NCBI GenBank assembly: GCA_016584305.1
Contig: JACEEZ010015331.1
Location: 1 to 64,000, forward strand
Length of the DNA stretch: 64,000 bases
Source of the DNA: Chionoecetes opilio
Lineage: Eukaryota > Arthropoda > Malacostraca > Decapoda > Majidae
Direction of reading: 5' to 3'
Made by a program: the position numbers and the translations under genes. The notes below the pieces were generated by a model, which was given only the letters and a program-made list of their open reading frames with translations, made no database searches and had not been told where the DNA came from. Positions 22,302 to 34,979 of this stretch are shown here, piece by piece; position 1 is the first letter of the stretch, and each line of letters starts with the position of its first letter.

Positions 22302-22680
22302 CCGTAGTTAGGCGACTAATCGGCGATTAGTCCGCGATTGTCGGCGATAGTCGCGTACTAAAACTAATTTAACCGCCAATATTGTGTTCCCGTCATGCAA
22401 CGACAGACGCCGACAGTCGCAGCAGTACGGCAACCACGGTTGCCGTCGTGCGTCGACTATTCCTAGCCGTGCTGCGACTGACATATGGCCGAATAACCGA
22501 CCGTAGACGGCGCGGTTAGCCGACAGTTTGCCGTAGTTAGGCGACTCATCGGCGAGTAGTCCGCGATTGTCGGCGATAGTCGCGGACAGTCGCGGACTAA
22601 AATGAATTTAACCGCCAATATTGGGTTGCCGTCATGCGACGACATATGCCAACAGTCGCTGCACGACTGACGCCCAGTGG
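22302..22680. repeat. Tandem duplication, about 230-bp spacing, GTCGC-rich
   Basis: GCCGTAGTTAGGCGACT..ATCGGCGA..TAGTCCGCGATTGTCGGC through TTTAACCGCCAATATTG and GCCGTCATGC occurs twice, starting at about 22302 and 22530, with point differences. CGAC/GTCG words are strongly over-represented. Confidence 0.8.
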
Positions 22681-22965
22681 TTGAATGAAGATGTGGGCAA
22701 CGCTCTGATCCATATCCCTTATAGTGACTGAGGCTTACACCACTTTTCAACCTTCGCTTGTGTAGTGAACCACGCCACTTATGTCGGTCACACTGTAGTC
22801 CACACACTTGCCCACCTTGACTATAGGCCACAAAGACTTATGTGTCTCCAAATATAATTAATTGAACACAATAACTACGACATGATGATAACAATCGCCA
22901 AGACACTGCGGAATCAGTATATCGCTAAAGATACTCCTCTATTTATAGTGGATAATGATGACGAC

Positions 22966-23026
<61 letters not shown>

Positions 23027-23063
23027 TCAATAAATATCTCACAAATTTCCACTTTTCCTCTCT

Positions 23064-23145
<82 letters not shown>

Positions 23146-23183
23146 CCCCCAAGGTTTGCACGACAGCTGGTGTTTAATGTTGA
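22681..23183. repeat. (AAT)n and (CT)n microsatellites and flanks
   Basis: (AAT)n at about 22965-23025 and (CT)n at about 23060-23142. The run of CCCCCCCC after the CT tract leads into the CR1-like LINE 3' end. No gene. Confidence 0.85.
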
Positions 23184-24080
23184 GAACATAAGGACATAAG
23201 AATATAAGGAAGCTACAACAAGCCGTGAGACTTACACGTGGTAGTTCCTGTTACTTAACACTACCTACATCCACCTTTCATCCCCATCCATGAAATTATC
23301 TAGCCTCCTTTTAAGGCTCTCTAATGACTCCGCACTAACTACCTGTCTACTGAGTCCATGCCAATCATTTACCACCCGATTTGTGAACCAGTTTTTCCGT
23401 ATTTCATTTTTAAATCTATGCTTTTCCAGCTTGAATCCGTTACTACTTGTTCTACCCTGCTTACTAGCCGTAAGAACTTTTCCTACCTCTCCTTTGTTAT
23501 ATCCCTTTATCCACTTAAAAACTTCTATCAGATCGCCCCTTACTCTGCGTCTCTCGAGTGAGTGTAAATTTATTAGCTTCAATCTCTTCTCATAACTAAA
23601 GTTACGCATCCCTTGAATAATTTTGGTCATCCTTCTGTGCACTGATCCTAACAAGGCTATATCCATCCTGTATTATGGAGACCAAAACTGAACCGCATAG
23701 TCTAGGTGAGGTCTGACTAGAGCCAAATAAAGCTTTAGAATAACCTCAGCACTTCTACCTTTAACACTCCTGCAGGTAATGAATCCTAACACCCTATTTG
23801 CTCTATTTCTAGCCTCAATACATTGTTTCCTAGGTCGGAGGTCTGAGCTCACCCTCACTCCTAGATCTTTCTCACCTTCTGCTCTTTTCAGCGATACATT
23901 GCGTATGGTGTATCTATTATTAGCAGGGTTTTTTCTACCAACATTCATAACGTTGCACTTATCAATATTAGATTCCATCTGCCATCTGACTACCCACTCA
24001 TTAAGTTTATCAAAGTTCAATATGTTTACATCAGACTGTGATCCAATAATCCCACCTACCTTAGTATCATCAGCAAATTT
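23184..24080 (-). pseudogene. CR1-like LINE ORF2, C-terminal part and 3' tail
   Basis: The 3' end lies at 23184-23203, where ACATAAGGACATAAGAATAT is an 8-bp-like tail repeat (TTCTTATG on the coding strand), a hallmark of CR1-type elements. Upstream on the minus strand are two long frames: 23265-23666 with the 'RRMTKIIQGMRNFSYEKRL' and 'RRRVRGDLIEVFKWIKG' blocks, and 23673-24020 with 'KDLGVRVSSDL' and 'LYLALVRPHLDYAVQFWSP'. These are thumb and C-terminal regions of CR1/L2-type reverse transcriptase. A stop separates the two frames. The catalytic FADD region is split by the SINE at 24081-24438. Confidence 0.9.
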
Positions 24081-24438
24081 GGGGAAGCGGTAGCAGAGTG
24101 GTTAGCGTCACCGTTTGGCGTTCTCGAAGACCCGAGTTCGATCCTGAGTGAGACACATAAATCCACTTAAAATATTTATGCACCGTCGAGTGGCCTAAGA
24201 ACACCCACATGCCCTATCCATAAACTCTACCTTCGATTGCGATTGCATCGGAGGACACAGGGGGGCGGCATGAGCCTCTAATTACAGGCGTCACTATAAA
24301 AACCCTGCCTGCGCCACCACGGGCGAGGGCCAACCATCACAGCCTTCAAGTGAGCCTCCAGGGCCTACCATCCGAACCCTGGAGGTCACTGCCTACAGGC
24401 GCTATAGGTATAGATGTAAAAAAAATAAAAAATAAAAA
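24081..24438 (+). repeat. tRNA-headed SINE, copy 2, inserted in LINE FADD codons
   Basis: A-box TAGCAGAGTGG (24091-24101), B-box GTTCGATCC (24136-24144), the same body as copy 1, and an A-rich AAAAATAAAAAATAAAAAA tail. It sits exactly inside the LINE's catalytic FADD coding sequence. Flanks AAATTTG and AACTTG suggest a short, imperfect target-site duplication. Confidence 0.9.
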
Positions 24439-24970
24439 ACTTGCTGATATCACTGCGAATCCCACTATCCAAGTCGTTGATGTAAATAAAAAATAGTAAT
24501 GGACCCAAAACAGACCCATGTGGAACCCCACTTGTTACCTGCCCCCATTCGAATTTAGAACCATTAATTGTAACCCTTTGTTGCCTATCACTTAGCCAAA
24601 CTCTGATCCAACGAAGAACCTTCCCATCTATTCCATGAGCCTTAACCTTATTTAAGAGTCGCTCGTGTGGTAGCCTTACTAAACTCTAAGTATATCATAT
24701 CATATCATAGTCCTTATCATTATCTGCTGCCTGATAAACTTTCCTATAAAAACTCAATAAATTGCTGAGGCATGACCTACCCTTGGTGAATCCATGTTGT
24801 GAATCATTGACCAATCTATATTTTTATAAATGCTTTCTAATATTTTTTGCAATAATAGATTCCAATAATCTACCCACCACTGACGTTAGACTAACGGGTC
24901 GATAATTTGACATTAGTCCTCTATCACCCTACTTAAATATGGGGACTATATTTCCTTTCCTCCATATTAA
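24439..24970 (-). pseudogene. CR1-like LINE ORF2, reverse transcriptase palm region
   Basis: On the minus strand, joined conceptually to the segment beyond the SINE, it reads VTSGVPHGSVLGP..FFIYINDLDSGI..DIS, the conserved 'GVPQGSVLGPxLFxIYINDL' block of non-LTR reverse transcriptases. Further upstream come the 'YSAKGI..NHKIDWSMIHNMDS'-like positions with stops. Decayed by point changes and two insertions. Confidence 0.8.
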
Positions 24971-25336
24971 CTGTTGTATTCTTGCATGAAAGTAAAACTC
25001 CAAGTTGACGTGCAGGGATTTTATGTAGTGCAGTGAGACAGTACAGCAGAGTACACGCAGATAAAACAACACTGCGTCATATTAGTGAGGGAATCAATGT
25101 CTCACTAGAATACCCGTGGCGAGTAAATCCAAGTATGTACAGTAAGTGTATATTCCGAGTGCGACCAGATAATTGACTCTGCTCGCCCTGTAACCCTATA
25201 TTTATACATAGTGAATGAACTACCCGAAGTCTCGAACGTAGCCCGGCTGGAACACTGAATGAAAGAAACTGATACCGAAACAAGTCCTAGTTAAATGTAA
25301 CTACCTATCATAGTTAGTAATTAGAATACCATAACA
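24971..25336. mobile_element. TTAA-flanked MITE (366 bp) inside the LINE
   Basis: TTAA occurs on both sides (24967-24970 and 25337-25340). The ends are short inverted repeats: CTGTTGTATTCT on the left and AGAATACCATAACA on the right, the latter reading TGTTATGGTATTCT when reversed. The LINE frame resumes on either side. A TTAA target fits piggyBac- or Kolobok-like elements. No transposase. Confidence 0.6.
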
Positions 25337-25837
25337 TTAACGACACATCGCCTATATCAACCGCTTTCCTAAAAATGTGCACTAACGACTCACTAACAAC
25401 CTCTTTGCATTTTTTTAATACTCTGGGATAGACTTCATCTGGTCTTGGTGATTTAAAATTCTTCATTCTATCTATACCCTCTTCCACCATTTCCCTAGTT
25501 ATCACAATATCTGTGAGTTTCTCCTCATCGCTTCCTTTAAACATTTGTTTACTATCAGGTATCGTCTGTGTATCCTCCTGAGTAAAAACACAAATAATCA
25601 TTTAAATTTTTACACATATCCTCATTCGTAGTTACGATCTCACCCTGCTCTATTCTTAACGGCCCCACTAATTCCCTAGTCTTTGTTTTATGTACCTGAA
25701 AAAAACCCTTTGGGTCGTTCTTTGCCTGTCCAACGACCTTAATCTCATAATTGTTCTTAGCTACTCTTGTTAATCTCTTCATTGTCCTCGCCATCACGTT
25801 ATACTGTTCTTTGCTCACCTGTCCAGCCTTGAACCGC
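25337..25837 (-). pseudogene. CR1-like LINE ORF2, N-terminal reverse transcriptase region
   Basis: Minus frames 25555-25890 and 25314-25601 carry 'AGQVSKEQYNVMARTMKRL', 'KNDPKGFFQVHKTKTRELVG', 'NEDMCKNLNDY' and 'RMKNFKSPRPDEVYPRVLKK'. These are the linker between endonuclease and reverse transcriptase and the 'K..KSPGPDxIxPRxLKE' entry motif of CR1-like ORF2. It is cut at 25837 by the 256-bp repeat. Confidence 0.85.
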
Positions 25838-26093
25838 GATGCCCCTTTCATCTCCCCCTTCCCCCCAAACAACTCTCCTGGACCCCTCAAAAATACAATA
25901 TGTTTAATATTACTTTAATCTAGCCTCACTATAACCTAACCTAACCTATATAACCGCACTAATAACCTCCTAGCGAGACCCCAACAAATAATGGTAAATT
26001 TCTAGTGTTTGCCTAAACTCTCCAACTTCCCCCAAACAAGTTTTGGGACTTGCTGGTTTTCGGGAGGGGAACAAATTATGCGTCGGAAACAAG
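25838..26093. repeat. 256-bp dispersed repeat, inverted relative to 12850-13105
   Basis: Same sequence as 12850-13105 in the other orientation. It lies exactly at the boundary where minus-strand LINE coding stops and plus-strand LINE coding begins. Confidence 0.9.
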
Positions 26094-26301
26094 TCTATTG
26101 CCTATGGCTATTGCGGTGAATTGCCGGCTGGCACTTCATTGCAAAGCCAATGGTTGGGCCTTTGTCGACAGCTGGGACCTCTTTTTCGGGCATAACAGCC
26201 TCTACCGCAGGGACGGGGTGCACTTTTCGAGGAAAGGAGTTCAGATCTTGTCTGAATCCCTTGAAAGGGAGGTAGATGCACTGCAGGCTTTTTTAAGATA
26301 G
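26094..26301 (+). pseudogene. CR1-like LINE ORF1 C-terminus, SGNH esterase domain
   Basis: About 70 residues end at a proper stop at 26301. The block 'NGWAFVDSWDLFFGHNSLY' followed by 'RRDGVHFSRKGVQILSESL' matches the last conserved block of SGNH/GDSL esterases, with the DxVH pair D-G-V-H. ORF1 esterase domains are known in CR1-type LINEs. The N-terminal half of the domain is missing; the frame starts at the 256-bp repeat. Confidence 0.75.
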
Positions 26302-26568
26302 AGAACCGGGGTTTAGACACGGGGGGTCGGGGTAAAGGAAACTTGCGACACTAGGAGGAGTTTTCAGAAGGCAGGGAACTAAAGTGATTCGTAGAAGAGA
26401 GAGAGGAGGGGTTAGTTAAAGATAAAGGGAAAATTGACAAAAAAAGAGGAGTTGCTTGAAGGTTTATATACAAACTGTAGGAGTATTTTAAAAAAGATAG
26501 ATTCCTGAGAGGAATAAATAGTGTAGAGGATTTTGATATAATAGCATTAACAGAAACATGGTGATATG
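26302..26568 (+). pseudogene. CR1-like LINE ORF2 start, endonuclease N-terminus
   Basis: A short spacer of about 130-150 bp after ORF1 leads into a region coding YTNCRSIL and then VEDFDIIALTETW, the 'NxRSI...Di.aLtETWL' opening of an APE-type endonuclease in non-LTR retrotransposons. Coding breaks off at the N at 26569, where sequence quality collapses. Confidence 0.75.
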
Positions 26569-27164
26569 NTTAAAAGGGGATTTTTTGGCCATAAATAATT
26601 TAAAAATAAAAAAACCCCAAAAATTGGCATTGCTTAATTGGGTTATTTACGGGGCCCCCCCTTTGTATTAAAGGACAATTTCCCCCTAAAAATTTTATTT
26701 TATTGCATTTTAGGTTTTCCTTTTTCCCCCAAAATTTTGGGGGACCTTTTAAAAAAATTATTTTTGGTTATTTTTAAATTCAAAGAATAATAACGGGCCA
26801 AAGTTACCAGGTGTGGGGGTTTTCCCTTTCAAAACTAAAAAGAAAGAGGCAACAAAAACACCTAAGGAAAGGTCCCGGGGGGGAAAAACCAACCAAAAAC
26901 CCCCCCTTTTGGTAAAGGAAACAGTCCCCTTTTATCTTCCCTAACCTCCCACAAACACACACCTACACCCCACGCCGCACACAAACACCACATTTTTTCT
27001 GGGACTTTTCCCATTCTGGAGGGAAAATAAAAAAACCTTAACCCCCAAAAAAAATTTTTGAAAACAGTTTGGAAACAATTTTTCCCAAAAAAAATTCTTA
27101 GTGTGGACGGGACAGGGAAGGTGGGGGGTTTGCCGTCAGGACCTTCCAGGTAGGGGGGGAAAGG

Positions 27165-27500
27165 GGGCGGAAAGGGGGAGGGGGGCGGTTTCCTCCGACT
27201 GGCGTTTTTGGGTTTGACCCGGGGTTTCGACCCCAAAAAGGGAAAAACCAAAAAACCTTTCTGCACCGTGATTTTCGAGTGGCCTAAAACACCCAATCCC
27301 CCAAACCCATCAACTCTACTTTCGATTGCGAGTCCCATCGGAGGAAAAGGGGGGGCGGCATGAGCCTCTAATCACAGGCGTCACTACAAAAAATTTCCTG
27401 CCTGGCCCCAGGGGCGAGGGCCCAAAACCATCAGACCCCCTCAAGGAACCTCCAGGGGCCTCCCACCCAAAGCCCGGGTCCCACTCCCTACGGGCCCGCA
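27165..27500 (+). repeat. SINE copy, corrupted
   Basis: GCATGAGCCTCTAATCACAG and CACTACAAAAAATTTCCTGC-like words match the 20757-21095 SINE inside the corrupted block; the tRNA-like head is barely readable. Confidence 0.65.
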
Positions 27501-29829
27501 TGGGCCAACCAAAGTAAACCTGAGGTCGGGTTTCAGGTACCCTCTGCGTGTGTTTTGGTGAGTGTGTGGATTCCCGACGTGACCTCACTACCCTCTAAAG
27601 GGAATGTCCTGCGGAAACCAAGGGCGGGTTTTGCCAGGGCCCGGTTTACCAGGCTCTTTTTAGAAAGGGTTTGGGGGGGAAAAACGTTTGGTTTGGGGCG
27701 GTTTTGGGCCTTTTTTTAAATTTGTCGTTTGCGGTTTTTTGGGTTTTGTTTGTCTTCGAAAGACAGGGGAACTTTGCACCCGTTCAGGGAAAATCCTAAA
27801 GGAGGTTTTAATCAAAATAATTATCGTCGGGAGATTATCACAACGGGAAATTTTCCCCCCTGATTGGGCCTCAGCCGTAAACCTCTCAGGGAAGTCAAAT
27901 CCTACTGACCCCCCCCTAGGATGATTAATTTTTTAAATGGTCAGCCCACCCCTTCATTTACACCTTCAAGGCCCCCCCTTTTATTCACCCCCCCTTTCCT
28001 CAAAACTTCAAATTTCCTATAAGGAAAGAGACTCAGAGGGGGTGCCCCAACACATTTTAAATCCTACTACAGCTGGTGAAAAGGGGGGAAATATAAAATT
28101 TTTTTAGAAAAATTTAAAGATTTTAAAAAATACATGACATGTCCGGCTTCATGCTAGTTTATAGCACGTACTGGTGAAGGGAGTTTCCCCCAAAAGGGGG
28201 AATTGATGCCCCACTTTTTAAAAAGGGCAATATTCCAATGGATGATCAAAGAAATTTTGATATATCTGATTATAAATATTCGAAAAAAACACGGGGGCTG
28301 CACAGGAGGCCAAATAGTCCTTTGGAGACCCGCTTTTTTCCCAGAACAAGCTATCCGGGAATAAACCCCCCCCCCAAAAAGTTAAAAGTCCAGGCAAAGC
28401 TTGAAAAGCTTGGCAACGTAAAAAAAAAACAAAGATATACCAACGGGCCCACCTACTCCGTCCCCGAAAGTGGGAATATATCCCTTCAGAACATAATAAA
28501 TGCGCCTGATAAGAATAGCCATTCGCTCAAAAGGGGCCCCTCCGCTCAAAAATTCTTCGCTCAAATCGTCCTTTCGCCCAAAAAAAAAGTTTTCCCGCTC
28601 GGGGGGGGGGGGCTTTCGCTCAAAAAAGTAATTCGCTCGAATCGTTTTTTCCCCCGAAAAGCCCATTCCTAAAAATCGTCTTTTCGCTCGAAAGAGTCAT
28701 TCGCTCGAAAAGGTCTTGGCCCTGCAGCCGTTTTTTGGGGGGGCTGAAGGCAAAAAATCCCCCGGTTGGGTTAACGGGGGTTTTCCGAAAGTTTTTAGGC
28801 GAAAATGGGCGATTAGTCCGCGTTTTGTGGGCAAATAGTCGCGTACTAAAACAATTTTTAACCGCCAATATTTGTTTTTCCCCGTCATGAAACCCGACAG
28901 ACCCGACATTCGCAGCAAAACGGAACCACGGTTCCCCGTCGTGCGTCGACTTTCCCCAGCCGTGCTGCAAAACTGAAAAAAAATATGGCCAAAAACCCGC
29001 CCGTAACGGCGGGTTCCCGGGCAATTTTGGGGCCGTAGTTGGGCCCGACTCATGGGCCGAGTATCCGCGATTTTTCGGCGATAGTCGGGGGACAGTCGCG
29101 GACTAAAATAAATTTAAAAAACCCCCAAATTTTTTGGGTTTTGCCGTCATGCGACGACATTTCCCAAACAGTGCGCCCCCCAAAAAGCCCGGCGCCCAGG
29201 GGTTTAAATTGAAAGATGTGGGCAACCCCCGCCCTTCTGGGGGGCCCCCATATCCCCCTTTAGTCCCCCAACCTTCCCCCCTTTTCCCCCCTTTTGGCCT
29301 TTTAAATTTAAAACCCCCAAAGCCAAAACTTATGTCCCCCAAACCACGGGGTATTTTCCACAAATTCCCCCCTTTTTTTGAATAGGGGCCCCAAAACTTA
29401 ATTTTTAAAAAAATAATTAATTAAAAAAAAATAATAAAATATGAATAAAATCCCAAAACCACCCTTCCCTCAGTTTTCCCTTTTAAATTTCCTCCTCTTT
29501 TTTTGGATTTTGCCCTTTAAAAATTTAATTAATAATAATTAAAAATTTTTTTTGATTCCAAAAAATCTCCCCCCTTTTCCCTTTTCCTCTCTCTTTTCCT
29601 CTCCTCCCCTTCTCTCTTTTCCCCTTTTCTCTCTCTTTTTTCCCTTTTCTCTCTTTCTCTTTCTCTTTCTTTTCCCTCTCTCTCTTTTTTCCCCTCCTCC
29701 TCCCTCTCTTTTTCTCTTTTCTCCTCCTCTCTCTCTCCTCTTTTCTCTCTCCCCTCCCCGTCTCTCCCCCTCTCTCTCTCTCTCTCTCTCTCCCCTCTCC
29801 CCCCCCCCCCCCCCAAAGGGGTTTTCCCG

Positions 29830-32800
29830 GGACAGCTGGTGTTTAATTTTGGGAGAACAAAAGGGACATAAGAATAAAAGGGAAAAGTTTACAACAAGCC
29901 GTTGAGACTTCACGTGGTGTTCCTGTTACTTAAAAACTCCCTACACCCCCACCTTTAAATCCCCCCCCTAAAATTTATCTAGCCCCTTTAAGGCTCCTAA
30001 TGACTCCCCCCACTAACTACCGTCTACTGAGCCATCCCCAATCTTTTACCCCCCCGATTTGTGAACCAGTTTTTCCCCGGTATTTCTTTTTTAAAATCTA
30101 TGCTTTTCCAGCTTAAAATCCGTTACACTTTTTTCCTCCCCTCTTCTAGCCGTAAGAATTTTTCCTACCTCCCCTTTGTTTTTCCCTTTTATCCACTTAA
30201 AAACTTCTATAAAAATCCCCCCTTCTCTCTGCGTCTCTCGAGTGAGTGAAAATTTTATTAGCTTAAACTCTTTTTCATAACTAAATTTCGCACCCCTTTT
30301 TAAATTTTTTTTGGGGTTCATCCTTCTGTCCCCTGATCCTAACAAGGCAATCCATCCGGGATTATGGGGCCAAAAAACTAAACCCGCTTTATTCTGGGGG
30401 TGGGGTTCTGACTAAGCCAAAAAAAAGCTTTAGAATAACCTCAGCACTTTATTTTTAACCCCACTCCGGCAGGTAATGAATCCTAACCCCCTATTTGCTC
30501 TTTTTCTAGCCTAAAAAAACTTTTTTCCCTGGGTCGGAGGTTGAGCTCACCCTCACCCCCTAGTTTTTTTTCTCCCCTTCTGCTTTTTTCAGCGAAAATT
30601 TGCGTATGGTTTTTATTTTATTAGCGGGGTTTTTTTTACCAAAATTCAAACCCGTTGCATTTATCAATTTGGGTTTCCCATCGCCATTGCCCTACCCACC
30701 CCAATTAAATTTTATCAAAGTTAAATAGGGTTACACCCAGTTTGTGATCCAAAACCCGCCCTACCTTATTTAATCATCAGAAATTTTTGGGGGGGGAAAA
30801 CGGTAGCAGAGGGGGTTTAAAGCTTTCACCTTTTGGCGTTCTCGAAGCCCCGATTTCGTCCTGATTTGAGACACAAAAAATCCATTTTAAAAAAATTTAT
30901 GCCCCCCGTCGAGTGGCCTAAAACCCCCAACATGCCCTATCCATAAACTCAAACCTTTTCGTTTGCGATTGCATCGGGGGGGGGGGGGGAAAAAGGGGGG
31001 CGGCATGAGCCTCTAATTTCCCGGCGTCACTAAAAAAACCCTGCCTGGGGCCCCCACGGGCGGGGGGCCCCAACCCATCACACCCTTTTAAAAGTGAGCC
31101 TCCGGGGCCAACCCCCCGGAAACCCTGGGGGTCACTCCCTACAGGGGGGTTTTTGGGGTTTATAGATGTAAAAAAAAAAAAAAAATTAAAAAACTTGTGA
31201 TTAAACTGGATCCCCTATCCAAGCTTTAAATGAAAAAAAAAAATAGTAAGGGAAACCAAAAACGCCCATTTTAACCCACTTTTTTACCTCCCCCCATTCA
31301 AATTTTAAAGAACCATTAATTTAAAAACCCCTTTTGGGTTGCCTATCACTTAGCCAAACTCTGACCCAAACGAAAAACCCTTCCCCTTCTATTCCATGAG
31401 CCTTAACTTTTTTAAAAGAGCGCTCGGGGGTTTGGGCCTTACAAAAATCTAAGTATTCATATCATATCATAGCCCCTTATCATTATCTCTCCCCTTAAAA
31501 CTTTCCATAAAAATCAATAAATTCTGAGGCAATGCCCTACCCTTGGGAATCCTTTTGTGAATCATTGCCCAATCTAATTTTTAAAAACCCCTTTCTAATA
31601 TTTTTTGCAATAAATAGTTCCAATTAATCTACCCCCCCACTGGGCGTTAGACTAACGGGTCGATAATTTGACATTAGTCCTCTAAACACCCCCACTTAAA
31701 AAATTGGGGGCTATATTTCCTTTCCCCATATTAAATTTGTACTTGCATGAAAGTAAAAAAATCCAAGTTGACCGGGGCAGGGGGTTTTTTGTAGTGCAGT
31801 GGACAGTACAGCGAGTACAAGCAGATAAAACAACACTGCGTAAAATTTGTGAGGGAAAACAAAGTCTCACTAAATACCCGTGGCGATAAAACCAAAATGT
31901 ACAGTAAATGTATAAACCCGATTTCACCAGTAATGAATTTTGCTTCCCCCCTGTAAACCTATATTTATACAAGTGAATGAACTACCCGAAAATCTCGAAC
32001 GTAGCCCGGTGGAACACTGAATGAAAGAAAATGGGTACCCAAAACGTCCCAGTTTTAAAAGTAACTACCCATCATGGGGTTTGTAATTTGAATACCATAA
32101 AATTAACGACACCTCGCCTATATCAACCGCTTTTTCCCAAAAAAAGTGCACTAACGACTCACTAAAAAACCTCTTTTCATTTTTTTTAAAACTCTGGGGG
32201 GTAGGACTTCATCTGGGCCCTTTGGGGATTTAAAAAATTCCCTTTATTCTATCTATACCTCCCCCCTTTCCCCCAATTTTTCCCCCAGTTTCCCCCAAAA
32301 ATGTGGTTTCTCCTATCCCTTCCTTTTAAAAATTTGTTTTCTATCAGGGATCGTCTTGATCCTCCTGAGTAAAAACCAAATAATCATTTAAAATTTTTAA
32401 AACATAAACCTCATTCGTAGTTACGATTCACCCCCGCTTATTTTTTAAAGGCCCCACTAATTCCCCGTTTTGTTTTTTGTTCCTGAAAAAAAAAACCCTT
32501 GGGTCTTCTTTTTCCGTCCCCCAAAGGGCCCTTTAAATTTTTAAAATTTTTTTTTAGCTACTTTTCCCCCTTTTTAATCTCTTCATTGTCCCCGCCATCA
32601 AAGTTTTTAAATGTTTTTTGCTACCTGTCCAGCCTTGAACCTTAAGTACAATTTTTTTTTTTACTCCAATGGTTTTTTTTAAATTCGCGGTCATCCTTTC
32701 CCGGGGCGTACTTTTCCTTTTTTATCGCCTATAAGGAAAATTTTTTTTTCTGTCCTGCAATTAAATTCCTTACAAATACTGGGGGAAAACCAATCCGGGC

Positions 32801-32935
32801 CCCCCCCACTAAACCTGTTTTCCGCGCTGACCCCCGGGCCACTCCTTTTTCCCCCATTTTAAACCCAAGTTAAAATTTCCCCCCAGGTGTCTTTTTTAAT
32901 CCCGCAAAATTGGCCCCCTTTATGGGAAAAATTAA
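29830..32935 (-). pseudogene. CR1-like LINE copy, corrupted, with SINE and MITE
   Basis: Follows 23184-25837: LINE C-terminus (29830-30785), SINE (about 30785-31170), palm region (31185-31720), TTAA MITE (about 31725-32105), N-terminal reverse transcriptase region (32105-32640). Beyond 32640 it continues into the endonuclease-reverse transcriptase linker that the clean copy lacks. The shared nested insertions show it is the same locus or a very recent duplicate. Confidence 0.7.
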
Positions 32936-32939
32936 AAAA

Positions 32940-34900
32940 AAATAAGAAAAAAGGAAGCTACAAGAGGGCCCCGAGGGGCCTTTCCTGGAGTTCCTGTACC
33001 CAACACTAAACCAAAATTTCCCCCTTTTTTATCCCCATCCAAAGAAAACCAAACCAATTTTAAAACCCCTTTTAAAAAAACCCCAATGACTCAGGGACTA
33101 ACTACCTGGTCTACTGAGGGGCCTTTCCCTTCACCACCCCCTATTTGTAAAACCCCGTTTTTTCCCCTTTTTCCTTTTTAAATCTACGCTTTTTTCCAGC
33201 TTTTCCCTTACTTCTTTTTCTACCCTGGTTAAAGCCCGTGGGAAATTTTTCCCACCCCTCCTTTTTTAAATCCCTTTAATTCCCTTAAAAAAATTCTTAA
33301 ACAGGGTCGCCCCCCTTTCTCTTTCGTCTCTCGGTGAGGTAAATTTTTAAAAACTTCAACCCCCCTTTAAAACTAAAGTTTCCCCATCCCTTTTTACAAT
33401 TTTTTGGGCATTTTTTTTCCCTTTCTCACTTTTTCTAACAACAAGACCATCCGTAAAAATGGAGACCCAAAATGAAAATGCATAGTCTAGGTGAGGGGCC
33501 TTTAATAGAGCCAGATAAAACTTTAGAATACCCACTTTTTAAACCAAATTTTTGGAATTCTAATATCTTTGGCTTCTAATCCCCCCCCAAAATTTAAAAT
33601 TGTTTCTAATAATTAACTTTCCCCTAAATTTCCGGACTTTTCCCTTTTTCTTTTCCACTTAAAATTATTTGGGTAATGAATTCCCTAAACCATTAAGTCA
33701 TTTTTCTTTTTCCTGGGCCTCAACATTGTTTTTTCCTTTGTTCCCCAATTTTTGGGGGGGGTCCCTAACCACCAATTAAACCTCCAAAACTTTTTTTTTT
33801 TCCCCCCCTTCCAATCTTTTTCAAAAAAAAGGGGGATAAAAAACCCCCTTAAAATTATTGGGGAATCCCCATTAGTTTAAAACCATTTTTTTGTTTTTCT
33901 TTAAAAAAACAATTCCAAAAAAGAAAATTTTCAAAATTTTAAAAACCCAAACCCAAAAATCCTTTTGGCCTTTTTAAAAACCCAAATAAAGTTAAGTTTA
34001 TTTAAATTTATCCCCTTAAATTTTCCCCCTTTTAAAAATTTCCCCCCAAAAAAACCACCAAATTGGGGATAACAGGCAAACCTTGGTGAATCCAACTGTT
34101 AATCTTTCCCCAAATAAACTATTCCCCCCAAGTGTTTTGGAAATAAAAATTAAGGGAATTTCCCCCCCAAACGATGTTGGGGGGGACTCAATTTAAAACT
34201 TTATCCTCCGTCCCCTTCAAATTTTTGGAAAAAACCCTTTTTTAAAAAATTTTAACCCTTTTTTTGCCTAAAAATTACTTTTTGAAGCCAACCCCCTTTC
34301 TTTTCCAATGGGGAACCTTTCCCCTCTTCACCCCGGCCCCATTTAATTTAAAATTCCCCCCCTTTTTTTATTTTTTTTTTTTTTTTTTTTTTTCCCCCAA
34401 AAAACTTATAAAACCAATATTAATTATTCCCAAAACCCTTATCAAGGTCCATAAAATTTTTTTCCCCCAAAAAACACCCCTCAATAAAAAATTTTTTGGG
34501 GGGGCCCCCCGGGGCCCTTTAAAACAGGAAAACCCCAAAAGAAATTCCAGGTGCCAAAAGTTATTTTGGGGGGGAAAATAGAAAAAAAAATGAAGAAAAA
34601 AAAATCCTTAAAGGGGTTTGGGTAAGGGGTTCCCTGAAAAAAACCAAAGGTTTTTGGGGAAAATTGGGGGGGCCAATAATTTCCGCCAGGAAAAAATGAT
34701 TTTTAGGTAGAAACCTTGGGTTTTAATTTTTGGGGGTTTAAAATTCTGGGGTTTTTTTAAAAGGGAAAACTTTCCCTTTCCCCCCACCAAATGGACATTT
34801 TTCCCCCATTCCCAATTTTAAAAATTTTTGAATCATCCGCAAAATTTTACCCAAAATTTTCCCCGGGGTTTAACGAAAATTTTTTTGGCGGAAATTTGTT
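32940..34900 (-). pseudogene. Second CR1-like LINE 3' region, corrupted
   Basis: AAGGAAGCTACAAGAGG and ACTCAGGGACTAACTACCTG repeat the LINE 3' end word order of 23205-23350, without the neighbouring SINE order. Beyond about 33600 it is nearly unreadable. Confidence 0.5.
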
Positions 34901-34979
34901 AAATTTATTTTTTAAATTTAAGGGGAATTTTTTTAAATTTTTTAATTTTTTTTAATTTTTTTTGGGTTTCCCCCAAAAA

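Noticed and set aside
21779..22330. 183-codon plus-strand frame
   Set aside because: Half of it is the GCTCGAA minisatellite and the rest has no domain; its corrupted second copy is also not open.
22882..23199. Asn-, Ile- and Ser/Leu-rich frames
   Set aside because: Translations of (AAT)n and (CT)n arrays.
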